From positions 1,674,001 through 1,738,000 of the forward strand of contig JAZGTN010000149.1 in NCBI GenBank assembly GCA_037783415.1: a DNA stretch of 64,000 nucleotides, read 5' to 3'. The DNA is from Leptasterias polaris (taxonomy: Eukaryota; Echinodermata; Asteroidea; Forcipulatida; Asteriidae). Positions 10,866 through 23,934 of this stretch are shown piece after piece. The position numbers and the translations under genes were made by a program. The notes under the pieces were generated by a model. That model had not been told where the DNA came from. It did not search any database and saw only the letters and a list, made by a program, of their open reading frames with translations. Within the stretch, counting starts at the first letter, position 1; the number at the start of each line of letters is the position of its first letter.

Positions 10866-12198
10866 ATTATTGTTTGTCGGGCACAATAATTTCGGACGTA
10901 TTAGTTTGTTAGACAAAATATGCGACCATAGTGGTTCGTAAATAGGGTTTGTTTGACAAACTGCTCCGAAAACGGCCCTGCGATTTTCCTTTGGCTTATT
11001 TATGTTTTGTTTATTGTACATATTTTAAAACATATTTTACGAGGTTGGCCCATCCAGCAAAGCTGCTCATTTGGGGGCCCTCGTGCATGAGAAAAGAATT
11101 GAAGATAACATACTAATAATTACAAGACTTTGGGAGAAAGTGCCTTAAAAAAAAAAAAACATCAATCAATTAGTTTCCAAAAATTTACAATACCTACTAA
11201 GACAAATGGGCAAAATTACACACCCTAATAACAAATGCGAGATTAAAACTCACTAGACGTTAAACAATTTAACACCTACTAGATTTAATTAAACATTATG
11301 CTATACAATTTCGCATGCCTCACAATAAAATTGAATGGCGGTTCGAACTGCAGAGGCAAAATCTCTTTATCGCAAACGCATGAAAGCGAAACAGAATGCT
11401 TTTTAGCCAACATTACTGGTAAAACCTAAACAAAGCTGCACCTTACTTTACACTATTCATTGCCATTAAACACTACGGTTTGCAGATGTTAATTTAAAAC
11501 ACCTCAATCTAAAAACCGAAAGGATTGTTTTTCAGACAGTTTAAAAAGCCACACTCGTTTGAATTTAATCGTCATGTTCGTTGAATCTGAGAAGCGCCGG
11601 TAGCTAGCAATCAACACTTGTTATCTACTTACGGGATTCTCCAGAGCTTACGTTAAGGCACCTGTAGCTAGCAATCAACACTTACTGTCTATCTGCGGTA
11701 TCCTCCAGCGCTTATGTCAAGGTACCGGTAGTTAGCAATCAACATTTGCTGTCTACCTACGGGATTCTCCAGCGCTTATTCGTTTCCTGTTTTTGAGTCA
11801 GAGCCAGGTTTGTTGGCGACTGACATAACAGTTTTTTAGCCTAAATATTATTTTATTAATATGTAGGTTTTTATATGGGATTTGAGGCATTGCATGGTGA
11901 GGTATCAATATATATTAATTTGGTTTGCGTCAACACTATGTGTATTATCTACTTGCTAGGTAGATTTTGTTCTTTGAGAACTTGTCTTGTTTTTTATTAT
12001 ACTGCTGCGGAGTGGAATATTCGGAATTCGGGAGACTGCTCAGTTCTGAAAAGAACTGTCCTGCTTATGAACTACTACCTGGGCGGGAGGTAGGAAATCG
12101 GCCGGGACTACTACTTTCGCTTTGTGGATCAGGGGGACTTCTCGTTAATAACTACACTGCCGCGGAGTGAGTTCTTAATATGTCTCAACATTTCGTCA
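10866..12198. other. AT-rich spacer, no gene recognised
   Basis: The only ordered structure is the 64-bp tandem array at 11597-11785. The strand-specific open stretches are short and show no motif. Confidence 0.5.
11597..11785. repeat. Three tandem copies of a ~64-bp unit
   Basis: Units beginning GTAGCTAGCAATCAACA start near 11600, 11663 and 11727. They share TCTACTTACGGGATTCTCCAG(A/C)GCTTA with about 10% divergence. Such arrays are common in subterminal regions of retroelements, and the Penelope-like fragment lies just downstream. Confidence 0.85.
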
Positions 12199-12574
12199 TG
12201 CTTGCTCTAGTCATCGTCAGGAGACTGAAGAGTGTAATACATGTTGATCCATTTATGGGGTTCAGAGGTTTCAGTGTAGAGTCAGTCACTGGTCTGATTG
12301 GTTCTTCTCAAAGGAGAACTGTGGTTGGCTGGCCATTGTGTGGGAAAGCCCTGTGTAGTGGGGCGTGTCAGTAGGCTGTTGGATGCCAGTGGAGTTGGGT
12401 AGTAGGATAGTTATGCCAAATACTACTAATGAAATAACCGATATCTTGTGGCACAGTGTTGTGCTTGTGTATTTCAATAGCTTCCCTGATGCGACGTGTA
12501 TACCAATGTCTCTCAGGAGCTATGATGTGAGCATGATCCCAATAGTTTTTCCTGTCATAACCTGCAAAACGCAA
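12199..12574 (-). pseudogene. Penelope-like retroelement C-terminus (GIY-YIG-linked region)
   Basis: The minus strand reads RKNYWDHAHIIAPERHWYTRR followed by IREAIEIHKH and GYFISSIWHNY. This is the familiar I-I-x-x-E-x-x-W-x-x-R-R-I-R-E-A-I-x-I...L-S-x-I-W segment at the C-terminal end of the GIY-YIG nuclease domain of Penelope-like elements. The frame then breaks at stops, and low-similarity sequence runs on to about 12199. RT and most of the nuclease are missing, so this is a 5'-truncated copy, as expected for target-primed insertion. Confidence 0.62.
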
Positions 12575-15500
12575 CTTATTTCACTTTCATGTCTTTCCAG
12601 TTGAAGCTGTCATTCAATTTCACTTTGAAGCATGCGAACTCATGGCATTAAAATCATTTAAGTCTTTAAGTTTCAAATCTTTTTAGTTGTTCTCTTTAGC
12701 AATGCGATATCGGCATTCAATTTAGCAGAGTAGGCGCAACTAGAGCTGTCAGAGAAGAGCTGCTTCAAATTTGATTGCAGTTCGAGTAGATTATAAAATT
12801 GAATGGTTGTTGGTGTTTTTTTGTTTTTTTTGTGTTATTATTATTATTATTTTTTTTTCATTTTTTTTTCTATCACATGACGTTAAAGACCAATTGCTTA
12901 AATTAATTGACATTGAAGGACTGAGTTTAGTGTATGTTTTTCGGGCAAAATAGAATAACTCGACGTGTACTGTGTCCGTCTGTGAAAAAATTAATCGCCA
13001 TTTTTACGAAGTGACAATTTTGCCCCGAAGCCAAAAAATACGAGTTTAACCAAATCACGTTTGAAGTTGAACTATTTTTCAAATTATTGTTTAGGACACA
13101 AAAACTATTAATTTTCAAAATTACTAAAAATAAGCTGAATTATTCAGTCATGCAGAGCTGTCAGTTTTGTGTGTTTTATTTTTATTTTGCGACTGTTTTG
13201 ATGAATTATTAATTCCTAAATATATGAAACGCTGTAAAAAATAAAATATCAACCGGACCTCGTAACTTTGTAAACACAATAGACAAATCCTTTTAATAAT
13301 ATAGTCACTTAGTCAGTTATGTGCATTATGCATATAAGGCCTTTGATTTTTACCAGGTGCTATTGGAAAAGGTCCATCCCACTGGAATGGAATTCATGAT
13401 CATGCTTTTAAATCAGTGAAGTCAATATAAGGTGTTAATCGCTTGCACCAACGCCACCCATGGCTACTATCTGCCATGCATGCCATTTAGGGAGTCAAAT
13501 TACACGTAAAATTTAAGGTAGCATGTAAACGCACTAAAACTTTACAACACACAGGGAAACTGACTCCAAAAATAGCACCATCAAGATTATTGTGATGACG
13601 AGGAAGTCATTTGGTGGTCTACATACTGTACATACATACTGAAAACCTTCAGAGAAAGGTTATTAATGTATTATGATACTGTGTTGACTTAGTCTCAAAT
13701 TACATAAAGTCTACATTCCGTCTGTGTATAGATTATCCTCAAAGGGGAAAAACAGACAATGACAAAAATGATCTCTTCCTTGTTATAAATCGGGATTTCT
13801 TGGGTAATGTCCATACATGGCATCTATGGCTAGGGCTTAAGCTGCAGTGGCAACATTGATGCATGAGCATAGCCATCAATCCATAGCCAGACAAAGCCTC
13901 AGTCGCAATCGGTAGTTTAGTCAACATTGATTTACGATAAAACATCAAGCCAAACCAAGAAGTGTTTTAGACCATAAGATCACAAGAGGTGTTGAACATT
14001 TTGGTGCAATGAAATATCCTTCGTCTCCGTACATTTCACACACCTCCATTATTTTCTTGGTACAAACACGCCAGTGACACTCATCCTCTGATATCGTAGT
14101 CAGATTTCTGTCTGATGTAGTAGTCTTCTGAAATTCCTGTTCTTGATTTGGCGATCTTGTTGCACTAATACTCTCATTAGATTTAGGATTTAGTCACTCG
14201 GGCGAATTACTTTTTTTTAACAATGACAACTTTGCCCTCACAAATCACCATCTTGTCCGAGACAACAACCATCCTGTTGACAGATTTATGTGTACCGCTG
14301 AACTCTATCAACCAGACATTTCCAGTCCATAATAAAATCAAGGACTTGTTAAAATTAAACCAGCAACCCTCAAAAAATGAACAATCGTTGCCTCTAAATC
14401 AACAATCCACTTAATAAATTCCCTAATTAATACAGTAAATCATATTAGTAGCAGTACGATTGTGTAGCATGAATGCAAGTAAAGTGTTGGTGTAATTAAT
14501 AAGACCGACTTACACTCCGAAAATTGTTAAAACTGCTTTAGAAATGGAAATGTTATGTAAAAATTGCTTGAAGAAAAATAAACGGAACAGGTTAAATTTA
14601 CCTGTGTATTTCACTTTCTTTTTATCTCCGCAGTTCAACCTAAGTTTCTGTTTTTTGGTTTGTTTTTCCTCTTGTTGTTTGATTGAAACTTGTCCTTCAA
14701 ATACTGTTCAGGGCTATTGGTCAGGTTGATTTAATCCAAACTTTAACCTAGTCATCCGAAAATGAAAACAAATCTGCTATTTATATGATTCACAGTACCA
14801 CATCCTATTAGCCATCACCTAGCTTCTACATAATCAACCCGACAAACAAGAAAACTACTATCTGATCATCAACAATGTCAACCAATAATTATAAAGTAAT
14901 CAACAAAACTGTGTGAAAATGCATTCCTTTAGGGAAACCCAAATTGTTAAAAACATAGTGTTGAGCTGTACACTGAAATTGTTAGCTTAACGTAGTGTTC
15001 AATTTTAAAAATCAACGAGTGTTTTGATTTGTTTTCCTCTCGGTTTGGAATATTTGAAAAGAAAAATGGAAATGGATTTATAAACTTTCCGTAAAAACTG
15101 ACATTAAATACATCTTGGGAAGGTTGAAACCTTCAACAAACCTTTTACATTTGTGGAAATTTTGTTGAATAATCTTACAGACAGGCCTGTGAATGACCTA
15201 TTCAAAAACAAAAAAACAAAATAAAACATACATCCGTGTAAGAATGATAATGGGAGTGGAGCTCCGCAACACTGAAACTCTTTATAGATGCTCTCAAATC
15301 AATGTTCAATCGGAAAATACATTAACATAGTATGTGCACTTAAAACTGCCACGTAAGCAAAACAAAAGAAAAACCCGAACCAAGAAAGAAAACAATATTT
15401 CATTGTACTGTAAAATAATCATTATCATCAACAGCCAATCACCTCCCATTCATGTTGCGTGCTGCCCCTTTGTGTACAGTATCATGGAGCAAGGAAAATT

Positions 15501-16609
15501 GATGACAGTATGTAATCCACATACATATACATAGGATTTATGGACTTTTCGTGTGCTGTATAACGTATGTGTACCCAGACGTCCAGGAAAATGTGTCTTG
15601 TCTTTTTCTTCTTTTGGTGCTTCTGCACTAAAAGCGGACACACATTTTGTGGCCGCCAATTTAAAAAAACTTAGAACAAACAAACAAATTGGCATGGTCA
15701 ATGAAAAAGCAAACATTTGCTTAAAAGCAGAGATTTCAAAGGCCTGTTAAAAGAGTTTCACTGAATAAATGTCTAGTGACCCTGGGAAACAATTAGCATG
15801 CACGTTTTTTGTTTTATTGGTATCAAGATTTGTTGATCAGGTAATATTTTTCCTGGTTCAGGTCAGGCTAAAAACAACATTGCCGATAGCGTGACAAACT
15901 GTGAACTATTTTTATCCCATTGAAGTACATTAAAGCCTAACATTACAATCAAATAACTAACTTATTATTCAAATTTTCTAAAATTAACATGTTTTGCACT
16001 TGGAGATAACAAGAGATTAATGGGTTTCAAATCCTAATGTTTCGTACATGTGTCAGCTAACTACCAGAAACATTACAATAGATTGTGTGTGTTAGATCAG
16101 AAATATTTATAGTTAGTCTAATAACAAATTTAGGTAACAACACTGCAAATATTGCAAACAATACGGGTTAAGCACACACAACATTATAAATGTAATTTTC
16201 GTATTCATCAAAAGTAAGAAAGGGTACAAAAATATAACTTATTTGACAAAATAAATTAATCTATTCTATATTTTTGTTAGCTGATACACATGTACAATAA
16301 TAAACTTTGTTGCTGAATTTCTAGACCTGTTTTTGAATAAAATGTAATAAATATCTTCAATACCTACTCTCTGTGAGGGAAAATTTGATACATGTTTAAC
16401 AGGAAGTTAACATAATTGCTAAAGTGAGAAAGTGTTTAAATGGACATCTCAAATCAATTGGTTTGATTGACATGACCTGGAAGACCATTTGACATTGTTT
16501 GTAGTTAGGTTATGGCTCCCTTTGGGAAATATCCCATCATCTGATTTCAAGGATACAGGGGGAAAAATATATACCCTGGCTTGATACTGCAAAGTCATAT
16601 CTTTCTAGT
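12575..16609. other. 4-kb AT-rich region, almost no recognisable content
   Basis: Homopolymer and simple-sequence tracts (TTTTTTGTGTTATTATTATT at 12820-12870), short palindromes and AT-rich sequence. No repeat shared with the rest of the window was noticed. The one open frame worth recording is at 13945-14193 on the minus strand. Confidence 0.5.
13945..14193 (-). other. Open frame of 82 codons with cysteine-bearing motif, unidentified
   Basis: A stop-to-stop minus-strand frame without an early Met reads ...QEQEFQKTTTSDRNLTTI, then SEDECHWRVCTKKIMEVCEMY, then GDEGYFIAPKCSTPLV. The composition (charged, Cys-spaced, non-repetitive) is more protein-like than its surroundings. No good acceptor precedes it on this strand and no consensus donor ends it. 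It could be a fragment of a decayed gene. I do not recognise a family. Confidence 0.25.
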
Positions 16610-17635
16610 TTGTCTTATTCTTTGTTTCTGCCTAATTCCCATAGCATTTTTTTGTTGGCACCTAATATCCTTATGTGTAAATATTAAAGAGGTAGTTCCT
16701 ATATCAAACTGAAGCTTAGTACATGAACTTAACTCTAAATGTAATAAATGTTAACATTCTTAATTAATTAGCCACTTAACATCAAGGTGAATATTTGATT
16801 AGCCAGCCTTGTAAGCACCAAATCTTAAACAGTATACCCCGGTCGTCAAACTTTGTTTTCAGTTTTAGACTTCTGGAATACTGTTGATGTGCTTTCTGGC
16901 TTAAAATTACGGACGACGTCACAATGGCGTCATCTATTGCGCGATTTCACCCGTTTACAAAACACGTAGGAGAAAGTGAATACAAATCCAACTTCCAGAA
17001 AAATAATGTTTCAATTAAGCTCAAATTTAACATCCTAGATCACACAAATGTTTCTTAAGACAAGAACGGTTGTATTGAAGGTCAATTTGAAAACCTCAAA
17101 ACTTATTAAAACATTGTCAGTTGAAAAAACCCGAATTCCCAGGCAAATTTCACGGAATGGGTAAGGCGTGACACTAGTTTTGTATTGTCGAAAAATTTTA
17201 AAAGTCAGTCTAAACTCGATCATGTCCTAGACCCATTTATTACTAGTGTTGTTGGTTTTTTGTAGAAAATACATAGAGTCATTCCTGTCGCCGACTTACA
17301 CAAGTCTATGTTTATTCACAAGAATCGAGAAGAATTGTTCTTGCTCCCAGCCGCGTCGTGTGTATCACCGCTCAGATCCTTATTCAGGTTTCAGCGTGTT
17401 TTGGGACGATATTGCAGGGCTGGTAGGCTTGTTTCTCTGGGGATCCGTTCGCTGGAAAACAAGATGTTTTAGGTTACTTATGCAAACGCACTACTTCGGG
17501 AAATCGACGTGTAGAAAAAACGCAAAACTTGGTGGGGGTTGCAATAAAGTAACAAAAAGATCTGATTGAGGAAAGGTGTATAAAAGGGAAATTACCTTTT
17601 CCATGGCTAAACGGTCAGTGTTGGATTTGGGGGTG
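16610..17635. repeat. Repeat family B, copy 1 (uncapped)
   Basis: Alignable over about 1 kb with 59160-60042. Shared landmarks are TTCTTTGTTTC...CCCATAGCATTT, CCTAATATCCT, TTAATTAATTAGCCACTT, GACGACGTCACAATG(G/A)CGTCAT, CAATTAAGCTCAAATT, AACATTGTCAGT and GATTGAGGAAAGGTGT...ATGGCTAAACGGT. No hairpin cap precedes this copy. The 107-codon open frame inside it is interrupted in the other copy, so it is not treated as a gene. Confidence 0.85.
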
Positions 17636-18600
17636 AAGAGCCAAAATTAACAATAACTCATAACCCATATTTATTTACTGTTTTAGCCTAACACTAACAA
17701 GAACAACATACTCGATCGGTATTTAAGGGCACACAAATTGTTACAATTACGACACACAGCATTTAGCTTTATATTAAACCTGTGGATTTACGGTTATTCT
17801 TTTGTAAACGTGTAACCGTTTCTGAAACGGTCAATTATACATGTTACCGTCCGCATCATGAACACAATTTTGAGTAAAGTACCGTTAACACAACCGCGCA
17901 TGTGATCAAAAACATTGCGTCTTCATTGCAGCATTTTGACTTTGCGCAATCAAACTACACAGTAAACGAGCATTCGCAGTCAAATTGTTGTGGAATGCCC
18001 TCTAACGTTTAATGTTTTTTGCAACTATTGCGGCACGCAGAGTAATGAAATAACAAAGAATACAAGCCTGTAAATTGGAATGATATGTGTGTTTGTGTGG
18101 GTGTGTGTGTCACGTGGGATCGTGTGATGTGTAAGTCGTGATCGCAATTATTATGATGAGCATTTCGCGGCACTTTTGGCTCAATTGTTTAAAACATTTA
18201 TCCGAACCGTAAAATAAACGTTTAACCGGTTGATCGGTTGGTTAACCGTGTAACCGTGTAACTACCACACGCTTACTGTACATGCTTCTTGAGAGACCTA
18301 TTCCTTGATAGAAGGGGTAGTTCGTTCATTTTATGTACTAACTTGTGAGTTCTGTTGCTTCATAAGGAGGTTGGTTCGCTCAGTGCACTTTTCGTACTAA
18401 CTTATGAAACCTGTTAAGTTTTAGAGTCAGTTTCAGAATGAAAGTTATAGTTTTAGGTTTTGATAGGTGTAACAATCTATGATCATGCTTCATGTAACTG
18501 TCCTAGCGCCACCATGTGTTGAGACTTGACCATTGTCACATGTACTGAGTTGTTGAATAAACTAGTCATCTTGAGTTTATGCTTATGTTTAAGTATATTG
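17636..18600. other. Non-coding stretch with clustered AACCGT/ACGGTT motifs
   Basis: Inverted AACCG/CGGTT words cluster at 17785-17880 and 18205-18262 (GTTTAACCGG, GGTTAACCGTGTAACCGTG), roughly bracketing 450 bp. This may be a degenerate inverted-repeat element, but ends and target duplication cannot be fixed. No gene is seen. Confidence 0.35.
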
Positions 18601-18882
18601 TGTAAAAACTGGAAAAACTTCCGGGTCCCGTTTGGCTTGACCCAATTCTGGGTCAATATGACCCGATACCTGCGTCAATATGACCTAAACTTGGGTCAAA
18701 TTGATGCAGAATACGAGTTTAAATCGGGTCAAGTCCCCTGGGACCTGGAAACAGTTCTGACTAAAAGGTTTTGAGAATGTCATGAAAAGGATATTTGAAA
18801 TTAAGAACTGTCAGGCTTTGCAGCTGCAGTAAATGTCTCTCAAAAAGGTGATGACTTAAAACTTAAAAGTATGGAAATAAAA

Positions 18883-18919
<37 letters not shown>

Positions 18920-19545
18920 TGTTAAAATAATAATTAAAATAATAACAAGTAAAACAACAAAATATAATCAAATGAAAATAATAAAGTAAAACAAACTAAA
19001 AAAGCAATATAAACAATTTAGAAAAGACTAATTAGGGAAGATTAATTTAATTCCAAAAGATGGAACTAAGATTGCAGATATTAATTGTTAGCACATACAT
19101 TTGTTTTAAAGGCCGCCCTTTGAGACATTATTGCTTATCAATTAACTACCGATACTTAATTGATGAAGGTGACAAGCTTCCAGACTGGCATGGTGTAATG
19201 TATGGGGGAATAATTTATAAGGAACATCGTCAAGATGCGTGTACAGGCTAGGTCTAGTTTCAACTCCAGATAAGTCTTTTTGATTATCTTTTAGTTTGTG
19301 TCTACTACAAAGAAACTTTATTTCTATGTAATGCATTTGGTTAAAAACATTCTGGGAAAAACCTATACAATAACAAATAATTACGAAGATAATGGTAAAA
19401 ACAACGTGCGTCGGGGCTTTCAAATGCAGTTAATCTAAAGTTTACATTTGATTTTACTACTGATGTACATGTACAAGCCATGAACTGAGAATACTTACCT
19501 TGCCCTCTGTAGAGATCTGGGTCCGGGGCAAAGTCGACCATGCCG
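18601..19545. repeat. Duplicated block D, copy 1 (pair with 28690-29430)
   Basis: The block starts at CTTCCGGGTC with a cluster of GGGTCA/TGACCC inverted words (18622-18745). It continues through CCCCTGGGACCTG, TAATTGATGAA(G/T)GTGACAAG and TCGTCAAGATG, and ends at CTGTAGAGATCTGGGTCCG. The same order recurs at 28690-29430 in the same orientation. An ATT/AAT microsatellite (18890-18960) interrupts only this copy. Confidence 0.82.
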
Positions 19546-20850
19546 GATTTCCCTTGCCAGTTCATTTAACTGTAGGGAGTGTGTAACGCCTAAAAACTTT
19601 ATGTATGATACGGCAGTTGTATAGTCCGATTTGAGGTGTACGTGAATATCCCTATGTTTACTGAAAAGGGACTGTAAGGCAAGAAGCAAGCTTTTGCTCA
19701 TGATGCCATAAAGCATTGTGGTCGGATTAATTGCTGTGCAAAATGATTTTTTTCCATTTTGAAATGGACATAGGCCACTGATTTATTCAACTGGCGAAGG
19801 TTAATAACTGGGCGAAAACTCCCGTCTTTCTTTGGACGGTCGAAAATGTTTGATACAAACTCACTATAATCATGGGTAGCATGCGTAATTGCTCCTTTTA
19901 GGAGAAGTTTATCAATTTCCTTCGAGATGATTTCAACCTCATTGGGAACAAATTTAATTTGTATAGGGGGAACGATTGGAAGTGTCGTTTCCCACATTCT
20001 ATTTCATAGTGCTTTATAGCATCCAGAACCCACTTATCTGAAGTTATTTCTTGCCATCTTCTAACAAATTATTGTGCTAATCTACCTGCAATTGTGCGAG
20101 ATTGAATGCATGTTGTACTAATACCTTTGTGGTTGTACGGACATGCGGGCTTACTCCACTGATTCCACATTTTGGCGTTCCACCGAGTGTCTCGGTGTCT
20201 GTGCATGGATCGTTTCTGACCTTGTTTGTTGTTTCCTCTGAAAGTCGACCAGCCAACTTTGTTCCCAATTGTGTTGGTCTCTTGTATGTTTTTTAATTGT
20301 CGGGGCAAGTCGTCACCAAATAAAAACCCTGTTACGGGCACATGTGGCGAGCAAAGACCAGAAAATTGTTTGTTAAGATCGGGCGGAAAATCCCATCTTC
20401 ACACATTCAGTTTTTTGGTTGGCGTGTCCAATAATGGCCACCTCATCCAGTAGCTTAGTGATTTCACCCTTGAAATCAGGGTTTACCTGAGTGGGCGGGG
20501 TCAATGGCAGCGGGTCTGGACATAAATGAAATTATTACCCCAACTACGGGTATTATTCCTTAAAGAAGTGCCTGTTGCACCTTCTGGAATGTTTTGTCCT
20601 GAGAGCAGGTCTTTGGCTTTAGTGAGCTACATATCTCGGGGTTAAACCGTGTGCATCCCAAATTGTTGACGTTGGTCGGTCTTTGGATGGCCGTGAGCAA
20701 CTTGTGGCGGACCATTTTGTCCACTACCTTAGCCAATTTGTCATTAACTGTATCGGCAGTCGGTGCGTCTTCCGCATAAAGTTGTTGGAAATTGGTCCAG
20801 AATTTGTATCACATTTTGCTCATAATACCAACTGAAATATAGGTCAAACA
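19546..20850 (-). pseudogene. DIRS-type retrotransposon fragment (gag, RT N-terminus, RNase H end)
   Basis: In minus-strand order, Gag fragments come first (LYAEDAPTADTVNDKLAKVV, HVPVTGFLFGDDLPRQ), as in DIRS Gag. Then comes the RT amino end (VEIISKEIDKLLLKGAI, FRPVINLRQLNKSV, HFKME), stopping at RPQCFMAS. After that an RNase H-like tail (HVHLKSDYTTAVSYIKF, QLNELAREI) ends abruptly near 19546 against block D sequence. The whole RT catalytic core, including the Y-x-D-D box, is missing at the FMAS junction. The copy at 31366-32957 has the same junction. Several frameshifts separate the open pieces, and the tyrosine recombinase is absent. Confidence 0.8.
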
Positions 20851-20869
20851 CCTGTGTGTAATACCAAGG

Positions 20870-21075
20870 CTACTTCACATCAGGCAATTTACATGCAACC
20901 TGTTCCAGGCAATTTCCGATAAGAAAACTCGTCCACATTTCAGTGTTCTCACTTTTGTTTTCATGAGGTATTGAGTTACAGCTAAAAGAATGTATCTTGT
21001 GCTGCCGAAGGGTTCCTTGTGCAATCGATGCAATTGGTTGCCTCAAAGTTGCCTGAGCAGGTTGCCGTGTGTGAC
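20870..21075. repeat. Inverted duplicate of 23935-24060
   Basis: AACTCGTCCACATTTCAGTGTTCTCA...GAGTTACAGCTAAAAGAATGTAT...GTGCTGCCGAAGG is the reverse complement, with indels, of 23935-24060. The pair flanks 2.9 kb and could represent two ends, or two copies, of one element. Confidence 0.75.
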
Positions 21076-21089
21076 ATGGCCTTAACATT

Positions 21090-23169
21090 CATCACTCTTG
21101 CCGGAGTTGCGAGAACTTGCGATTGTAATATATCAACACTAGAGGGCGCTATTCCCACAACCCTGGTTGCCAAGCCATGAGTTAGTCAGATGAATAAACG
21201 TGTACTGGAAGTTATCCTCTGTGAAGTTATCCACTCATTTCAGCGATTGGAAGTAATGTTTGGTCCCCCAAAAACCACACGTGGGCACGCATGGTACCAG
21301 AATAAACTGAATATTGGATTGTGCTATATTTTGACAGAAAAGGGCGTCCAGCAACATCGTGACCAAAGAAAACTGGTTCCGCTATGTCGCATCTCTCTCG
21401 ATACCCAGCTCGGACTCTTGCCATGCAACAGTGCCGGCCGCGAACGTTAAGTTTGATAAAACGTACCAAAAAGCTTTGAGTAAAATGTTACCGAAACTAC
21501 AAGCAATGTTAAAGACACCTGGCACTGGTATTTTGTCAAAATAAAGCTTTTGTCATTAATATATACATTTTTATGAGTGGAATGTAAATAAACAATTAAC
21601 TAAGGTTAAACATTATTTGTGTTTTTATTTTATTTCCAAATTTTAAAATAGGCCCCCCTTTAAATGGCGCTGTTCACGACGTCAATCGAGGCGGGGTATT
21701 TGAAGAGAAAATGTGTAGTCTGGCCCCGTACATTACGTCTGGGTACCATGCAATCCTAAAACAGTACAGTCGACTCTCGCTATTACGAGCTCAGAAGATA
21801 CGAGACGCCAGCTTATACGAGATTTTTTACCGGTCCCTGTACCATGTGCGTTTCTATGTCTTAACAAACGGAAGATACGAGCACGGTCATAATGAGAACA
21901 CGAATAATACGAGGTATTTTGTGATGACAAAATGTATTGTTTTTCTTACTTTGCCAAACTAATTATCGGATCTGCGTGGCCTACAGCTCAAGTCGATCCG
22001 AACAACATAAACATTTCGCTGGTATTCTACGCTTGAACTGCTACTTCCCTTGCACACTTGGACAACTACCAACGAAAAAAACGTTCAGCATAGGCGCTAC
22101 ACAGTAAAATTGTCACATCATGGTCACATGAATGGCAAGTTTGACATCACTTTCCTATGATTTTTATCTTGAGTTATACAAAATATTAAATTTATATGAT
22201 TAATTAGTCAATAAAAATGCATTTATCAGTGATGTTCAGGATGCTCCGAAACCAAAATTTGTAATGTAGCCACGATCTTATTTCAAGAAATTATATCCAC
22301 ATATTATTGATAGTGCAAAAAAAAAAACACATGACACTTGGCGCAAGCTAAAAACATGCCCTCAAAGTTCAAACTTTACCCGAATTTGTTCACGTTTGGC
22401 AAATGCTCCTCTAGGTTAGTCAAGTCTTTCGGGTAGCTTCTTCGACTTCCCAATAGCTGGGAAAAGGGTTGGGATGGCATCATGGTTTATAATTACTTTT
22501 CTTGTCAAGTCAAATGAGTGGTACATATCGGATTCGAAGCACGACGGCTCAAGTGTTCGCTGCACAGCGCTGAAAACGACGTTGGACCGGACCACTTTGC
22601 CCTCGTTAGTCTGACTTTCGATGCCCGTAACTGCCTTTATTTGAGATCTGCAGGAAAAAAATGGTGGCTGACCCCATCTTTAGTCGTTTTGCTGCATCCA
22701 GCAGCAATACACCTGGTCGGCATTGCCGGAAAAATATTAAAAAAAATCATTTTTTGGATAACCAAACGAAACGTACCAGCTCACTACTTGCGCGTGTGTA
22801 TACAACGTAAATGCAAGCAACTTCCAGGGGGGGTCGATGTTCGATCGCGACGAAGTCTTCCTCGATTGACGTCACAAACTTTATCTATTTTTTTTACATA
22901 TAAATCCTGACAAATAATTACTAAACAAAATGTTTTATTGTTAATATACATATACTCTTATGTTTAAAAACAAAAAATCCAGGTGACTTTAAGTGTTTTT
23001 TATGTTTAGATTATTTAAAAAAAATCATATGCAGGCATCTGTCCTCAGAAAATGAACATTGATTTTGGTTCACGTGTGAGATCAAGCAACAAAGAAGTCC
23101 TTTGCAGGGACTTATTTATGACTGAGCGTAACAAAAGAATATCTTGAAAATAACTATTTTGCGTTATTA
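21090..23169. other. Non-coding region, no gene recognised
   Basis: Apart from the pogo-like terminus at 21765-21935, I see only AT-rich sequence. A 130-codon open frame at 22518-22910 lacks any motif, splice context or similarity that I recognise, and is treated as chance. Confidence 0.45.
21765..21935. mobile_element. Possible pogo/Tigger-like terminal fragment
   Basis: TACAGTCGACTCTCGCTATT at 21765 has the form TA-CAGT(C/A)GACTCTCGC, the usual start of pogo/Tigger terminal repeats. It is followed by recurring ATACGAG words (21782, 21797, 21815, 21873, 21908). No opposite end or transposase is visible, so this is a partial copy at best. Confidence 0.4.
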
Positions 23170-23930
23170 ATTTGAATTTGAATGATGGAGAAGAGAGCAG
23201 AGGAGAGAATGACAAAATATTAAAGTCTGATTTGGTGGTTGGTTAAACTAATTACAATGTATTAATTCGTGAAATAAAATGTAAGTTTTCTCTTTTTAAA
23301 TCTGTCCTAGCCGATCTTAAAATCAAGGTTCTTGAAGATAATGTTAGTCATTATTGAACGGTGGGGGAAGAGAGCAGAGAAAACCACCGTTCAAAGATAC
23401 AGTAGTGAAATTTGATTGATGGGTGGGTAACCTAACTATTCCGTATTAATTCGTGAATTAAAATGCAAATTTTCACTTTAAAACTGTCCTTGTACGATCT
23501 CCAAACCAATGTCCTTGTCAATCATGTGCAGTACGGTTGTGTAATGGTTTCTAGGTCTGTTTCGACATGGCGATGCCTTCAAAAAATTCACAAAGGAGTC
23601 GCATTTAATGTTTCAATTAGATTGAGTTTACTCCCAATCCAAGTGCTTCATTAGAATGTCACCCAGTTTGCAAACGGGGCACTGATATTTAACTTGCAAC
23701 AAGAATGCTTAGAGTAAAGACGGAATTCTTCAGATAATCAGATGTAAATTATCTGTTGAAGATCAGATTCATTAAACGCAGTTGAATATCAGCTGTGCCT
23801 GTTCTTCGGTCATGCTACGCCAGTAATCACAGCATGACTACATACCGGTGCTCAGTTACTTGTTCAGATCTGTCTGTGTTCGTGCTGTTTATACAGCACG
23901 GTGAAGCGCTACAATTTATCAAATATGTTC
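23170..23930 (+). repeat. Duplicate of the GABA-B-like gene upstream block, copy 1
   Basis: Alignable in direct orientation with 51560-52328 over its whole length. Examples are GAAGAGAGCAGAG, GAACGGTGGGGGAAGAGAGC, TGATGGGTGGGTAACCTAAC, CAAGTGCTTCATTA and TCATGCTACGCCAGTAATCAC. In the other copy this block ends 460 bp before the start codon of a GABA-B-like receptor. Here no receptor exon follows. It is therefore a candidate relic of a further tandem gene copy, or a dispersed repeat that happens to lie upstream of the gene. Confidence 0.85.
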
Positions 23931-23934
23931 CTTC

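Noticed and set aside
17246..17569. 107-codon + frame in family B copy 1
   Set aside because: The homologous region in copy 2 (59770-59990) is interrupted by stops and indels.
22518..22910. 130-codon + frame
   Set aside because: No motif, signal, splice context or repeat partner. Length alone is not convincing in 64 kb.
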